Source: Phenylobacterium sp. (GTDB lineage: Bacteria > Pseudomonadota > Alphaproteobacteria > Caulobacterales > Caulobacteraceae). From it: a stretch of DNA of 64,000 bases. Position numbers and translations under genes: made by a program. The notes beneath the pieces are model-generated. The model saw only the letters and a list, made by a program, of their open reading frames with translations. It was not told where the DNA came from and did no database searches. Shown piece by piece: positions 1 to 9,489 of this stretch; position 1 is the first letter of the stretch; every line of letters begins with the position of its first letter. The DNA lies in NCBI RefSeq assembly GCF_004297125.1, contig NZ_SCVD01000019.1, positions 451,387-515,386 of the forward strand. The letters run 5' to 3'.

Positions 1-19
1 TCCCGCTGCGGAGCGTAAA

Positions 20-1168
20 ATGTCGGACATCCTTCCCAAACAGGCCGCAGCCCTGCTGGCCGCGCTGTTCCTCGCAGGCTGCGGCGCGGAGGCCCAGACA
101 CCTCCAGCGACACCGCCGGCCGCCGAAGTCGGCGTCACGGCGGTGACGTTCCAGACCCTGCGCCAGTGGGACGACTTCACGGGCCGGCTGGAGCCTGTCG
201 ACAGCGTGTCGCTCCGTCCCCGCGTCGCCGGCCAGATCGTGGCCGCGCCGTTCGCCGAGGGCGCCCGGGTGGCCAAGGGACAACTGCTCTTCCAGATCGA
301 TCCGCGCCCGTTCCAGGCCGAGGTCGACCGGCTCCGCGCCCAGGCCGAACAGGCCCGGGCGCGCTCGGAACTGGCCGTCGGCGACAGTGGCCGCGCCCAG
401 CGCCTGCTGGCCCAGGAAGCGATCGCCGGCGAGGAGGCGGAGCGCCTCGCCTCGACCGCCAAGGCCGCGCAGGCCGACCTGCAGGCCGCCCAGGCGAGTC
501 TCCGCGCCGCGGAACTGAACCTGTCCTTCACCCGCGTGACCTCGCCGATCGACGGGCGGGTCTCCAAGGCGATGATCACCCGCGGCAACCTGGTGACGCC
601 CGCCGACATCCTGACCACGGTGGTGTCGGACAGCCCGATCTACGCGACCTTCAACGCCGACGAGCAGACCTACCTCAAGTACGCCGAGGCCCAACGGAGC
701 GGGAAGGAACCCGTCTACATGGGCCTGATGGACGAGGCCGGCTTCCCGCACCGCGGCAAGCTGCAGTTCCTCGACAACGCCGTGGACGCGCGCAGCGGCA
801 CCATCGTCGGCCGCGCCATCTTCGACAACGCCGACGGCAGCTTCACGCCCGGCCTGTTCGCTCGCGTGCGGCTGGTCAGCAGCGCCGCGCAGTCCGTGGC
901 CCTGGTGCCGGAGCGCGCGCTGGGGACTGACCTCGGCAAGCGTTATGTCCTGGTGCTGGGGGCGGGCGACCGCGTGCAGTACCGGTCCGTGACCCTGGGC
1001 CGCGCGGTCGGCGAACAGCGCATCGTCCTTTCCGGACTCAAGCCCGGCGAAAGGATCGTCAGCGCCGGCCTGCAGAAGGTGAAGCCCGGAGACAAGGTGA
1101 AACCGCGCCTGGTCGCCCCGCCGAAGACCACCACCGCCGAGCTCGCCACCCTCCAGCCCGCCGGCTGA
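20..1168 (+). CDS. RND efflux periplasmic adaptor lipoprotein (MexA/AcrA family)
   Basis: This is the membrane-fusion subunit of a tripartite efflux pump, linking the inner-membrane RND transporter to the outer-membrane channel. The 382-residue product starts with a lipoprotein signal whose lipobox LAGC places the acylated Cys at residue 21. A biotinyl-lipoyl-like half motif follows (RPRVAGQI, around residues 67-74), then an Ala/Arg/Glu-rich alpha-hairpin (about 100-165) and the second lipoyl half and beta-barrel region (FTRVTSPIDGRV). The length is normal for the family. The ATG at 20 follows a GGAG sequence. The pump gene begins 83 bases downstream, so the two are very likely co-transcribed. 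The substrate cannot be told from the sequence, and any regulator lies outside the window. Confidence 0.95.
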   Translation: MSDILPKQAAALLAALFLAGCGAEAQTPPATPPAAEVGVTAVTFQTLRQWDDFTGRLEPVDSVSLRPRVAGQIVAAPFAEGARVAKGQLLFQIDPRPFQAEVDRLRAQAEQARARSELAVGDSGRAQRLLAQEAIAGEEAERLASTAKAAQADLQAAQASLRAAELNLSFTRVTSPIDGRVSKAMITRGNLVTPADILTTVVSDSPIYATFNADEQTYLKYAEAQRSGKEPVYMGLMDEAGFPHRGKLQFLDNAVDARSGTIVGRAIFDNADGSFTPGLFARVRLVSSAAQSVALVPERALGTDLGKRYVLVLGAGDRVQYRSVTLGRAVGEQRIVLSGLKPGERIVSAGLQKVKPGDKVKPRLVAPPKTTTAELATLQPAG

Positions 1169-1251
1169 CACCCCTCCATTCCTGACGACAGCTCACGGAC
1201 GCGCCGGCGCGCGTCTGGAGCCTGACGCACACCCCAACCTCGGGCTTCGCC

Positions 1252-4200
1252 ATGAACTTCTCCGACTTCTTCATCGGCCGCCCTCGCTTCGCGGTCGTCC
1301 TCTCGATCGTGATCTTCGTGGCAGGCCTGATCGCCCTGCCGATCCTGCCCATAGCCGAGTACCCGGAGGTGGTGCCGCCGACCGTCGTCGTGCGCACCTC
1401 CTACGCCGGAGCCGATCCGGCGGTGATCGCCGAGACGGTGGCCTCGCCGCTGGAGCAGTCGATCAACGGCGTCGAGGGGATGCTCTATCAGTCGTCCCAG
1501 GCGACCGCCGACGGGGCCATGGCCCTGACCGTGACCTTCGCGCTGGGCGTGGACCCGGACAAGGCGCAGGTGCTGGTCCAGAACCGGGTCGCGCAGGTGC
1601 TGGCCAAGCTTCCGCCTGAGGTGCAGCGGGTCGGGGTCACCACCACCAAGGCCTCGCCGACGCTGATCGAGGTCGTCCACCTGACCTCGACCGACGACCG
1701 CTACGACATGTCGTACCTGGCCAGCTACGCCCAGCTCCACGTGAAGGACGCCCTGGCCCGCAGCTATGGCGTCGGCGATGTGCAGATGTTCGGCCAGGGG
1801 CCGTACTCCATGCGCATCTGGCTGGATCCCGAGAAGCTGGCGTCGCGCTCCTTGACCCCCGGTGACGTGGTGGCCGCGTTGCGCGAGCAGAACGTCCAGG
1901 TCGCCGCCGGCCAGGTCGGCGCCCCGCCCGCGCCCGGCCAAGCCGACTTCCAGATCTCGGTGAACACCCAGGGCCGGCTTGAGACGGAGCAGCAGTTCGG
2001 CGACATCGTGATCCGCGCCGGCGACCAGGGCGAGATCAGCCATCTGCGCGACGTGGCCCGCATTGAGCTGGGCTCGGACAGCTACGCGCTGCGCGCCCTG
2101 CTGGACAACAAGCCGGCCATCGCCATGCCGGTCTTCCAACGGCCCGGCACCAATGCGCTGCAGATGGCCGACGGCGTGAAGAAGACCATGGAGGAGCTGA
2201 AGAAGGACTTCCCCGAGGGGGTCGAGTACCACATCGTCTACAACACCACCGGCTTCGTGCACGAGAGCATCGACGCGGTGATCCACACCCTGTTCGAGGC
2301 CCTGTTCCTCGTGGTGCTGGTGGTCGTGCTGTTCCTGCAGAACTGGCGCGCCTCGATCATCCCCCTGGCCGCCGTGCCGGTCAGCCTGGTGGGGACCTTC
2401 GCGGTCCTGCTGGCCATGGGCTTCGGCCTGAACGCGCTCACCCTGTTCGGCCTGGTTCTGGCCATCGGCATCGTGGTCGACGACGCCATCGTCGTGGTCG
2501 AGAACGTGGAGCGGAACATCGCGCTGGGCCTCTCGCCGCCGGACGCCACACGGCGGGCCATGCGCGAGGTCACCGGCCCGATCATCTCCACGGCGCTGGT
2601 GCTCTGCGCGGTCTTCATCCCGACCGCTTTCATCACCGGCCTGACGGGCCAGTTCTATCGGCAGTTCGCCCTGACCATCGCCATCTCGACGGTGATCTCG
2701 GCCTTCAACTCCCTGACCCTGTCGCCGGCTCTGGCCGCGGTCCTGCTGCGCCCGCACGGTGCGCCGAAGGATCGGATCGAGCGCGCCATGGAGCGGTCGC
2801 TGGGATGGCTGTTCCGGCCGTTCAACCGCGGCTTCGCCTGGATGTCGGCGTCGTACGTCGGCGGCGTCGGCCGGATGCTGGGCCGCAGCTCGATCGCGCT
2901 GGTGATCTACGGCGTGCTGATCGGCTTCACGGTGCTGTCCTTCGCCCGCACGCCGGGCGGCTTCGTGCCCCAGCAGGACAAGCTCTACGTCGTGGCCGTG
3001 GCCCAACTCCCGGACGCGGCGACCATCGACCGCACGGAGGCCGTGGTCCGCGAGATGAGCGCCATCGCGCTCAAGACCCCGGGGGTGACCCACGCGGTCG
3101 CCTTCCCAGGCCTGTCGGTGAACGGCCTGGTGAACAGCCCCAACGCGGGCGCGGTGTTCATCCCGCTGGAGAACTTCGACAAGCGGAAGACCAAGGACCT
3201 GTCCGCCGACGCCATCGCCAAGAGCCTGAACGAGAAGTTCGCCGGCATTCCGGACGCCCAGATCGCCGTCTTCCCGCCGCCGCCCGTCCAGGGCCTGGGG
3301 ACCATCGGCGGCTTCCGGATGCAGATCCAGGACACCGCCGGCCTCGGACCCGAGGCGCTCTACGAGGCGACCCAGAAGGTGATCGCCGCGGCCTCCAAGG
3401 ACCCGGCCTTGGCCGGCGTGTTCTCCTCGTACCAGATCGGCGTGCCCAAGATCCGGGCCGACGTGGACCGCGAGAAGGCGAGGGCCCAGGGCGTGGCGCT
3501 GGGCGACCTCTACGAGACCATGCAGGTCTACCTGGGCTCGCTCTATGTGAACGACTTCAACCGGTTCGGGCGGACCTATCCGGTCAATGTCCAGGCCGAC
3601 CAGCGCTTCCGCCTGCAGCCCGAGGACATCCTGCGCCTGCAGACCCGCAACGCGGCCGGCCAGATGATCCCGCTGGGCGCCTTCGTGACCACGCATGAGA
3701 CCACCGGCCCTGAGCGCACCAGCCACTACAACGGCAGCCTGACCGCCGAGATCAACGGCGGGCCGTCGCTGGGCCACAGCACGGGGCAGGCGCAGAAGGC
3801 GCTGGAGGACATCGCCCGGCGCGAGCTGCCGAACGGGGTGGGCTTCGAGTGGACCGAGCTGACCTACCAGCAGATCCTGGCGGGCAACACGGCGATCTAT
3901 GTCTTCCCGATCTGCGTGCTGCTGGCCTTCCTGGTGCTGGTGGCCCAGTACGAGAGCTGGACCCTGCCGCTGGTGGTGATCCTGATCGTGCCCATGTGCC
4001 TGCTCTGCGCCCTGATCGGGGTGCAGCTGGTGGGCGGCGACAACAATGTCTTCACCCAGATCGGGCTGATCGTGCTGGTGGGGCTGGCGTGCAAGAACGC
4101 CATCCTGATCGTCGAGTTCGCCCGGGAACGCGAGATGGAGGGCGACACCGTCCTGCAGGCGGTGCTGGCGGCCTGCCGGCTGCGCCTGCGGCCGATCCTG

Positions 4201-4431
4201 ATGACCTCGCTGGCCTTCATCATGGGCGTCGCCCCGCTGGTGGTGTCCACGGGCGCCGGAGCCGAGATGCGCCGCGCGATGGGTGTGGCGGTGTTCTCCG
4301 GGATGCTGGGCGTGACCCTGTTCGGCCTGGTCTTCACCCCCGTCTTCTACTGGACCATCCGCCGCCTGGCGGGCGGCCGGGCGAAAGCCTCCCCCGCCGC
4401 CGCCCTGCCGGCCGCTGAGGACCCCTCATGA
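1252..4431 (+). CDS. RND multidrug efflux permease (AcrB/MexB type, HAE1)
   Basis: This is the proton-driven inner-membrane pump of the tripartite efflux system. At 1059 residues it has the usual length and the duplicated RND layout: TM1 near residues 10-30, a large periplasmic loop, a TM2-6 bundle from about 340, a second periplasmic loop, and a C-terminal TM bundle from about 880. The proton-relay Asp pair in TM4 is present as D410-D411 (motif GIVVDDAIVVVEN). The N-terminal signature FFIGRPRFAVVLSI is typical of hydrophobe/amphiphile exporters rather than heavy-metal RND pumps. The stop codon overlaps the next gene's ATG (ATGA), so synthesis of the outer-membrane factor is translationally coupled. 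Substrate range is unknown. Confidence 0.97.
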   Translation: MNFSDFFIGRPRFAVVLSIVIFVAGLIALPILPIAEYPEVVPPTVVVRTSYAGADPAVIAETVASPLEQSINGVEGMLYQSSQATADGAMALTVTFALGVDPDKAQVLVQNRVAQVLAKLPPEVQRVGVTTTKASPTLIEVVHLTSTDDRYDMSYLASYAQLHVKDALARSYGVGDVQMFGQGPYSMRIWLDPEKLASRSLTPGDVVAALREQNVQVAAGQVGAPPAPGQADFQISVNTQGRLETEQQFGDIVIRAGDQGEISHLRDVARIELGSDSYALRALLDNKPAIAMPVFQRPGTNALQMADGVKKTMEELKKDFPEGVEYHIVYNTTGFVHESIDAVIHTLFEALFLVVLVVVLFLQNWRASIIPLAAVPVSLVGTFAVLLAMGFGLNALTLFGLVLAIGIVVDDAIVVVENVERNIALGLSPPDATRRAMREVTGPIISTALVLCAVFIPTAFITGLTGQFYRQFALTIAISTVISAFNSLTLSPALAAVLLRPHGAPKDRIERAMERSLGWLFRPFNRGFAWMSASYVGGVGRMLGRSSIALVIYGVLIGFTVLSFARTPGGFVPQQDKLYVVAVAQLPDAATIDRTEAVVREMSAIALKTPGVTHAVAFPGLSVNGLVNSPNAGAVFIPLENFDKRKTKDLSADAIAKSLNEKFAGIPDAQIAVFPPPPVQGLGTIGGFRMQIQDTAGLGPEALYEATQKVIAAASKDPALAGVFSSYQIGVPKIRADVDREKARAQGVALGDLYETMQVYLGSLYVNDFNRFGRTYPVNVQADQRFRLQPEDILRLQTRNAAGQMIPLGAFVTTHETTGPERTSHYNGSLTAEINGGPSLGHSTGQAQKALEDIARRELPNGVGFEWTELTYQQILAGNTAIYVFPICVLLAFLVLVAQYESWTLPLVVILIVPMCLLCALIGVQLVGGDNNVFTQIGLIVLVGLACKNAILIVEFAREREMEGDTVLQAVLAACRLRLRPILMTSLAFIMGVAPLVVSTGAGAEMRRAMGVAVFSGMLGVTLFGLVFTPVFYWTIRRLAGGRAKASPAAALPAAEDPS

Positions 4432-5825
4432 ACCTGATCCGAACCCTCCTCCTGGCGGCGTCCGCCGCGACCCTGGCCGCCTGCGCCGTCGGCCCCACCT
4501 ATCGGGCGCCGGCTCCCGCCCCGGTCGCGCTGGCCGCGGTGGACCCCGCCCTGGTGACCACCGCGGCGCCGGCCGAGGCCGAGTGGTGGAAGACGCTGGG
4601 CGATCCCGAGCTCGACCGCCTGATCGGGCGGGCGCTGGCCGGCAATCTCGACCTGCGCATCGCGGTCGCCCGCGTACGCGAGGCCCGCGCCCTGTTCCGG
4701 GACGTGCAGCTCGATCAGCTCCCGCAGGTGACCACTGGCGCCGGCTACAGTCGCAGCCGCCAGCAGACGCCGGGCTTCTCCGCCCAGCGCACGACGGTCG
4801 AACAGGCCGAGATCGGCTTCGACGCCGCCTGGGAGATCGACCTGTTCGGCCGCGTACGCCACCAGGTGGCCGCCGCCCGGGCCGAGGCCGACGCCACCAA
4901 GGCCGACCTGCGCAACGTGCAGGTGACCGTCGCGGCGGAAGTCGCCCGAAACTACCTCGAGCTGCGCGGCGCCCAGACACGGCGCGCCGTGGCCGAGGAG
5001 AACGCCCGCACCCAGCGCGACACGCTACGGCTCACCCAGATCCGTTTCGAGGTCGGGCCGGGCGATCCCGTCGACGTCGAAAGCGCCAAGGCCCGCCTGA
5101 ACGCCACCGAGGCGGCGATTCCGCAGTTGCGCATCGCCGAGGCCCAGGCCGCGCACCGGCTCGCGGTCCTGCTGGGCGAACGCCCGGGCGCGCTGGACGT
5201 CGAACTGGCCGTGTCGCCACGGGCCGAGCCGCGGCCCCCGACCGCCATCGCCATCGGCGACGCCTCGAGCTTCCTGCGCCGCCGGCCGGACGTCCAGGCC
5301 GCCGAGCGCCGCCTCGCCGCCGAGACCGCGCGGACGGGCGTGGCCACCGCCGACCTGTTCCCACGCGTCAGCGTGACCGGCTTCGTCGGCTTCCTGTCCG
5401 GCGACCTGGGCGGCCTTTTCAAAAGCGGAAGCCAGGCTTGGGCGGTCAGCCCGACGGTGAGCTGGCCGGGGCTCGACTTCGGCAGCGCCCGCGCCCGCCT
5501 GCGCGCCCAGGAGGCCCGCGGCGACGCCAGCCTGGCCCTGTACGAACAGACCGCCCTGCGCGCCGTTGAGGACCTGCAGAACGCCCTGGTCGCGTACCGC
5601 GAGCGCCAGGCGCAGGTCCTGAGCCTGTCGCAGCAGGTGGCGGCGTCGCGCCGGGCCGCCGACCTGGCCCACATCCGCTACAAGGAGGGTCGGATCGACT
5701 TCCTGCGGGTGCTGGACGCCGAGCGCACGCGGCTCGAGGCCGAGGATGGCCTGGCCGCCGCCCAGACCGCGGCCAACGTGGACGTGGTGACGATCTACAA
5801 GGCTCTGGGCGGCGCTGGCGCCTAA
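4428..5825 (+). CDS. Outer-membrane efflux lipoprotein (NodT/OprM family)
   Basis: The 465-residue product is the TolC-like channel completing the pump. It has a lipoprotein signal with acylated Cys19 (LAAC), followed by the CAVGPTY and EWWKTLGDPELDRLI sequences typical of NodT-family outer-membrane factors. Two repeated helical OEP domains are visible; the second contains SFLRRRPDVQAAERRLAAET, a standard signature of the family. The ATG overlaps the pump stop codon by four bases. No clear intrinsic terminator follows; only a weak GC-rich inverted repeat lies around 5863-5893. The complete three-gene set in one operon suggests a dedicated channel rather than a shared TolC. Confidence 0.95.
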   Translation: MNLIRTLLLAASAATLAACAVGPTYRAPAPAPVALAAVDPALVTTAAPAEAEWWKTLGDPELDRLIGRALAGNLDLRIAVARVREARALFRDVQLDQLPQVTTGAGYSRSRQQTPGFSAQRTTVEQAEIGFDAAWEIDLFGRVRHQVAAARAEADATKADLRNVQVTVAAEVARNYLELRGAQTRRAVAEENARTQRDTLRLTQIRFEVGPGDPVDVESAKARLNATEAAIPQLRIAEAQAAHRLAVLLGERPGALDVELAVSPRAEPRPPTAIAIGDASSFLRRRPDVQAAERRLAAETARTGVATADLFPRVSVTGFVGFLSGDLGGLFKSGSQAWAVSPTVSWPGLDFGSARARLRAQEARGDASLALYEQTALRAVEDLQNALVAYRERQAQVLSLSQQVAASRRAADLAHIRYKEGRIDFLRVLDAERTRLEAEDGLAAAQTAANVDVVTIYKALGGAGA

Positions 5826-6299
5826 CTGTCATTGCTACGAAGGTTGGTCTTCGGAGACCTGCACAGGGCCGGTGGCCGTCGGGTCGGCCCGCCCGCAGGT
5901 CCCCGGCGGCGGTTTCGTCTTGCTCGCGGGCCAGAGATTCTCGGGGAACGCGTTCGCCTGGCCGCCCGTGAAAGGTTCATCCGCCGTGCATTCGCCCGAT
6001 AGTCGCATCACGACTCGTGGATGAGGGGCGCTATGAGGTCTGGGAGTGAAACTGTGGACATCCTTGAGGTGCGTCAACGCGCCGCAGGTGTATTCTAATA
6101 TTGAACTTGGGAATTGAAATTCTAATCTGAGAAATTCTCTATACTGGCGTTATGTTGTTAAGTTCATATATCAGTGTTTATTGCTTCCAAGCCCTCGGAA
6201 GTGTGCAGTTAACTTGATAAAAAGGCGACGTCCATAGCTTCCGCGGTCAATGGGCGATGCGCAATTGCAAAGATTCGCCCCAGTATCTGAGGGCGAGCT
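5826..6299. other. Intergenic region with AT-rich island ahead of the che operon
   Basis: This 474-base stretch has no convincing gene. The left part is GC-rich like the surrounding genome. Roughly 6091-6240 is strikingly AT-rich, with runs such as ATTGAACTTGGGAATTG and TTAAGTTCATATATCAG. A TATACT hexamer at 6140-6145 could be a -10 element for the che operon, but no well-spaced -35 hexamer was found. A short minus-strand reading frame (about 80 codons, TTG start) has no recognisable features and was not called. Confidence 0.5.
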
Positions 6300-6638
6300 T
6301 TGGGTGACATCCTTGACGGTGGTGGAAGGGACGGCGTCATCGCCTTCTCCGGTCCTGCCACCATTCCGCATGTGGCCGACGCCTGGACGCGGCTGTCGGC
6401 CGCCATCGCGGGCGGAGGCGACTTGATCGTCGACGTCTCCGAGATCAGCGGCGCCGACCTTTCCTTCGTGCAGCTTCTGGAGTCCGCCCGCGCGTCCTGC
6501 GCACGGCAGGGCGGGACCGTGCGCCTGGCCCAGCCGGCCGAAGGCGCCCTGCGCGACGTGCTCGAGCGCGGCGGCTTCCTCGACGGAGCCGACGCCGAGC
6601 GACTGCAATTCTGGACCCACGCTGGAGTGGCTCAATGA
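6300..6638 (+). CDS. STAS-domain protein at the head of the chemotaxis operon
   Basis: The 112-residue protein fits a single STAS (anti-sigma-factor antagonist-like) domain. The pattern is a predicted strand DGVIAFSGPATI, a helix, then the LIVDVSEISGADLSFVQLL core and a C-terminal beta-alpha unit. The core lacks the DSSG phospho-acceptor motif of SpoIIAA-type proteins; it reads SGADLS, so phosphorylation is uncertain. The start is TTG at 6300; no ATG or GTG nearby in frame gives a full domain. The stop overlaps the ATG of the CheY gene (ATGA), so it is part of the che operon. STAS proteins occur in some che clusters, but their role there is poorly defined; a role in complex assembly or switching is inference. 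Confidence 0.8.
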   Translation: MGDILDGGGRDGVIAFSGPATIPHVADAWTRLSAAIAGGGDLIVDVSEISGADLSFVQLLESARASCARQGGTVRLAQPAEGALRDVLERGGFLDGADAERLQFWTHAGVAQ

Positions 6639-7003
6639 CGGCTTCCATCCTCACGGTCGACGACTCGGCCAGCATCCGCCAGGCGATCAAGATCGCCCTC
6701 AGCACGGCAGGCTACACGGTCTCGGAAGCCGTCAACGGCGCGGAAGGCCTCGAGAAGGCCGAGGCCGGCAGGTTCGACCTGATCATCACGGACCTGAACA
6801 TGCCGATCATGGACGGTCTGACCATGATCCAGCAGCTCCGCGCGAGGGGTAAGGTGGTCGGCACGCCGATCGTCTTCCTGTCCACCGAATCCGATGGCGA
6901 CGTGAAGGCACAGGCCAAGGCCGCGGGGGCCACGGGCTGGATGACCAAGCCCTTCGATCCCGAACAGCTGGTCCGCATCGCCCAGAAGGTTCTCACCAAG
7001 TGA
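6635..7003 (+). CDS. cheY: CheY-type single-domain response regulator
   Basis: A 122-residue receiver domain with no output domain. Acidic pocket D9-D10, phospho-acceptor D53 (DLIITDLNMP), the Ser/Thr switch region (VFLST) and the conserved Lys (MTKPF) are all present, so it should accept phosphate from the downstream CheA. The gene overlaps the STAS stop (ATGA) and the CheA start (GTGA). Its position between STAS and CheA marks it as the cognate regulator. Whether it acts on the flagellar motor or as a phosphate sink cannot be decided here, because no flagellar genes lie in the window. Confidence 0.95.
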   Translation: MTASILTVDDSASIRQAIKIALSTAGYTVSEAVNGAEGLEKAEAGRFDLIITDLNMPIMDGLTMIQQLRARGKVVGTPIVFLSTESDGDVKAQAKAAGATGWMTKPFDPEQLVRIAQKVLTK

Positions 7004-8964
7004 ACCTGCAGGATCCCGCCGAAATCTTCCGGCTCGAGGCCAGGGAACTGCTGGAGGCCATCGAGCAGGGCCTGCTCGACCTGGCGGACCGGCAGGACGA
7101 CCGCGACCTCGTCGATGCGGTGTTCCGCAGCCTGCACACCCTGAAGGGTTCGGGCGCCATGTTCGGCATGGATGCCCTGGCCGCCTTCACCCACCACTGC
7201 GAGACCGCCTTCGACCGCGTCCGCAAGGGCCTGGCGCCGGCCACGCCCGAACTCATCACCTGTGTCCTCAACGCCCGCGACCACATGCGCGCGCTGGTGG
7301 ACGGAGATCCCGACCCCGCCGTCGGCGACGCCCTGCTGGCGGAACTGCACCGTGTGCTGGAATCCGGCGCCGCGCCGGCCGCGGCCCCGGTCCCGGCGAC
7401 CTCCTGGCGGGTACGCTTCTCGCTGCCCGTCGACGCCATGGCCAACGGCACCAACCCGCTGGGCCTGCTGGCAGAGCTGCGCGAGCTGGGGGACTGCCGG
7501 ATCGTGGCCTCCACCGAGGCTGTGCCGCCGATCGACGAGCTGAACCCCACCGACTGCCATCTGGCCTGGGATGTGACCCTGGCCGGCCCGAAGGTGTCGC
7601 GCTCGTCCATCGAGGACGTCTTCCTCTTCGTCATGGATGACATGGTCCTGGACATTCGGGAGGGCGAGGCCGTCGAGGCTTTCGCCGAGGAGCCCGCCGC
7701 CGTCGAGGCCGCCGCGCCGGCCGCGATCGCGCCGCCGGCCGTCATCCCCGCCGCCGCCGAGGGGAAGAAGGCCGAGGAGACCAAGAAGCCCGACTCCACC
7801 CTGCGCGTCCCGGCCGAACGGCTGGACGAGCTGATGGACCGGGTCGGCGAGCTGGTCATCGCCCAGTCGCGCCTGAAGCAGATCGCGTCCAGTTCCCAGG
7901 ACATGGCGCTGCGCTCGGTGTCCGAAGAGGTGGAACGCCTGGCCGGCGAGCTGCGCGACACCATGATGGTCGTGCGGATGGTGCCGATCTCGAACCTGTT
8001 CGGCCGCTTCCGCCGGCTGATCCACGACCTGCAGCGCGACACCGGCAAGTCCATCGAGCTGATCACTCAGGGCGAGACCACCGAGCTCGACAAGACCATC
8101 ATCGAGCGCCTGGCCGATCCGTTGATCCACGTGATCCGCAACGCCGCCGACCACGGCCTGGAGACCCCCGAGCAGCGCGCCGCGGCCGGCAAACCGGCTA
8201 TGGGCAAGCTGACCCTGTCCGCCCGCCACTCCGGCGCCGAGGTGGTCATCACCGTCTCCGACGACGGCCGCGGCATCGACCGCGAACGGGTCCGCGCCAA
8301 GGCCGAGCAGAATGGCCTGGTCGCCCCCGGCGCGACGCTCAGCGACGCCGAACTGCTGCAGATGATCTTCGCCCCCGGCTTCTCCACCGCCGCGACGGTG
8401 ACCAACCTGTCGGGCCGCGGCGTCGGCATGGACGTGGTCAAGCGCACCATCGAAAGCCTGCGCGGCGCCATCGACATCAGCTCCACGCCGGGCCAGGGAT
8501 CGGAAGTCTCGCTGCGCATCCCCCTGACCCTGGCCATCATCGAGGGCCTGCTGGTCCGCGTGGGCGCCGGCCGCTACGTGATCCCGCTGGGCGCCGTCGA
8601 GGAGTGCGTCGAGCTCAGCCATGAGCAGGACGTGCGTTCCTCGGGCCGCAGCCTGATCTCGCTACGCGATGAGTTCGTGCCGTTCCTGCGCCTGCGCGAA
8701 CTGTTCCGAACCACGGCGGAGGCCGGTCCGCACCAGAAAGTCGTGGTGGTCTCCACCGGCGAGGCCCGCGTCGGCCTGGTGGTCGACCAGATCATCGGCG
8801 ACCACCAGACCGTCATCAAGTCGCTCTCCAAGCTGCACGCCGACGTCGAGACCTTCTCCGGCGCGACGATCCTTGGCGATGGCGGCGTGGCCCTGATCCT
8901 CGATGTCCCCCACCTCGTCGAGGCGGGCCAGCGCCTCGAGAAACAATTCCGCGTGGCGAGCTGA
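7000..8964 (+). CDS. cheA: Chemotaxis histidine kinase CheA
   Basis: This 654-residue kinase is the hub of chemoreceptor arrays and phosphorylates CheY and CheB. The domains are: N-terminal Hpt (P1) with phospho-accepting H46 in SLHTLKGSG; a less conserved P2 linker region including an Ala/Pro-rich stretch around 225-265; dimerisation helices from about 270; HATPase with N box HVIRNAADHG (about residues 375-385), G1 box DDGRGID and G2 box GRGVGMDVV; and a C-terminal CheW-like domain from about 515. The start is GTG at 7000, overlapping the cheY stop by four bases. All catalytic motifs are intact. Length is typical. Confidence 0.97.
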   Translation: MNLQDPAEIFRLEARELLEAIEQGLLDLADRQDDRDLVDAVFRSLHTLKGSGAMFGMDALAAFTHHCETAFDRVRKGLAPATPELITCVLNARDHMRALVDGDPDPAVGDALLAELHRVLESGAAPAAAPVPATSWRVRFSLPVDAMANGTNPLGLLAELRELGDCRIVASTEAVPPIDELNPTDCHLAWDVTLAGPKVSRSSIEDVFLFVMDDMVLDIREGEAVEAFAEEPAAVEAAAPAAIAPPAVIPAAAEGKKAEETKKPDSTLRVPAERLDELMDRVGELVIAQSRLKQIASSSQDMALRSVSEEVERLAGELRDTMMVVRMVPISNLFGRFRRLIHDLQRDTGKSIELITQGETTELDKTIIERLADPLIHVIRNAADHGLETPEQRAAAGKPAMGKLTLSARHSGAEVVITVSDDGRGIDRERVRAKAEQNGLVAPGATLSDAELLQMIFAPGFSTAATVTNLSGRGVGMDVVKRTIESLRGAIDISSTPGQGSEVSLRIPLTLAIIEGLLVRVGAGRYVIPLGAVEECVELSHEQDVRSSGRSLISLRDEFVPFLRLRELFRTTAEAGPHQKVVVVSTGEARVGLVVDQIIGDHQTVIKSLSKLHADVETFSGATILGDGGVALILDVPHLVEAGQRLEKQFRVAS

Positions 8965-8968
8965 CCCC

Positions 8969-9475
8969 ATGATCCAGATCGAAACCGCCGCCAACGACGA
9001 CAGCGTCCAGGTCCTGACTTTCGATGTGCGAGGCGAGACCTTCGCGCTGGAAGCGGGCCTGGTGCGCGAGATCCTCGACCTGCCGGACGAGACCGAAGTG
9101 CCGGGCGCGGCCGAATTCGTCAGCGGCGTGATGAACTTCCGCGGGCGGGTGATTCCGGTGGCGGACCTGCGCCTCGCCTTCGGGCTGGGCCGAGCCGACG
9201 ACACCCTGGACAGCCGCATCGTGGTGATCGAATTGGAACTGGATGGAGATCCCACCCTGGTCGGCCTGCGGGCCGACAAGGTTCACGAGGTGACCAGCCT
9301 GTCGATGACCGACACGGAGCCGCCGCCGCCGATCGGCATGCGCTGGCGCCAGGACTACGTCAGCCGCATCGCGCGCCGCGCGGGCGAGCCGATCATCCTG
9401 CCCGACCTGGCCTGCATCTTCGCGGAGCGCGGCGAGCCACGTTCCGCGGCGCCTTCCCTTCAGCCCGTTTCCTGA
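8969..9475 (+). CDS. cheW: CheW-type coupling protein (first copy)
   Basis: This is the scaffold that joins chemoreceptors to CheA. A single CheW domain fills the 168 residues, with the family patterns [22 protein letters not shown], split by secondary structure, and [21 protein letters not shown] chose the ATG at 8969, four bases after the cheA stop, because a longer reading frame beginning inside cheA would add a basic N-terminal tail not found in CheW proteins. A second, divergent CheW is encoded after the receptors, which may let the two receptors or different arrays use different couplers. Confidence 0.93.
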   Translation: MIQIETAANDDSVQVLTFDVRGETFALEAGLVREILDLPDETEVPGAAEFVSGVMNFRGRVIPVADLRLAFGLGRADDTLDSRIVVIELELDGDPTLVGLRADKVHEVTSLSMTDTEPPPPIGMRWRQDYVSRIARRAGEPIILPDLACIFAERGEPRSAAPSLQPVS

Positions 9476-9489
9476 GCCCGAGAGCGATC

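Noticed and set aside
943..3777. A 944-codon minus-strand open frame across the RND pump gene
   Set aside because: It is antisense to a gene with every family motif, and its Arg/His/Gly-rich translation is typical of shadow frames in GC-rich DNA.
5835..6077. A minus-strand frame of about 80 codons after the efflux operon
   Set aside because: TTG start, no Shine-Dalgarno, no domain and no coding look.
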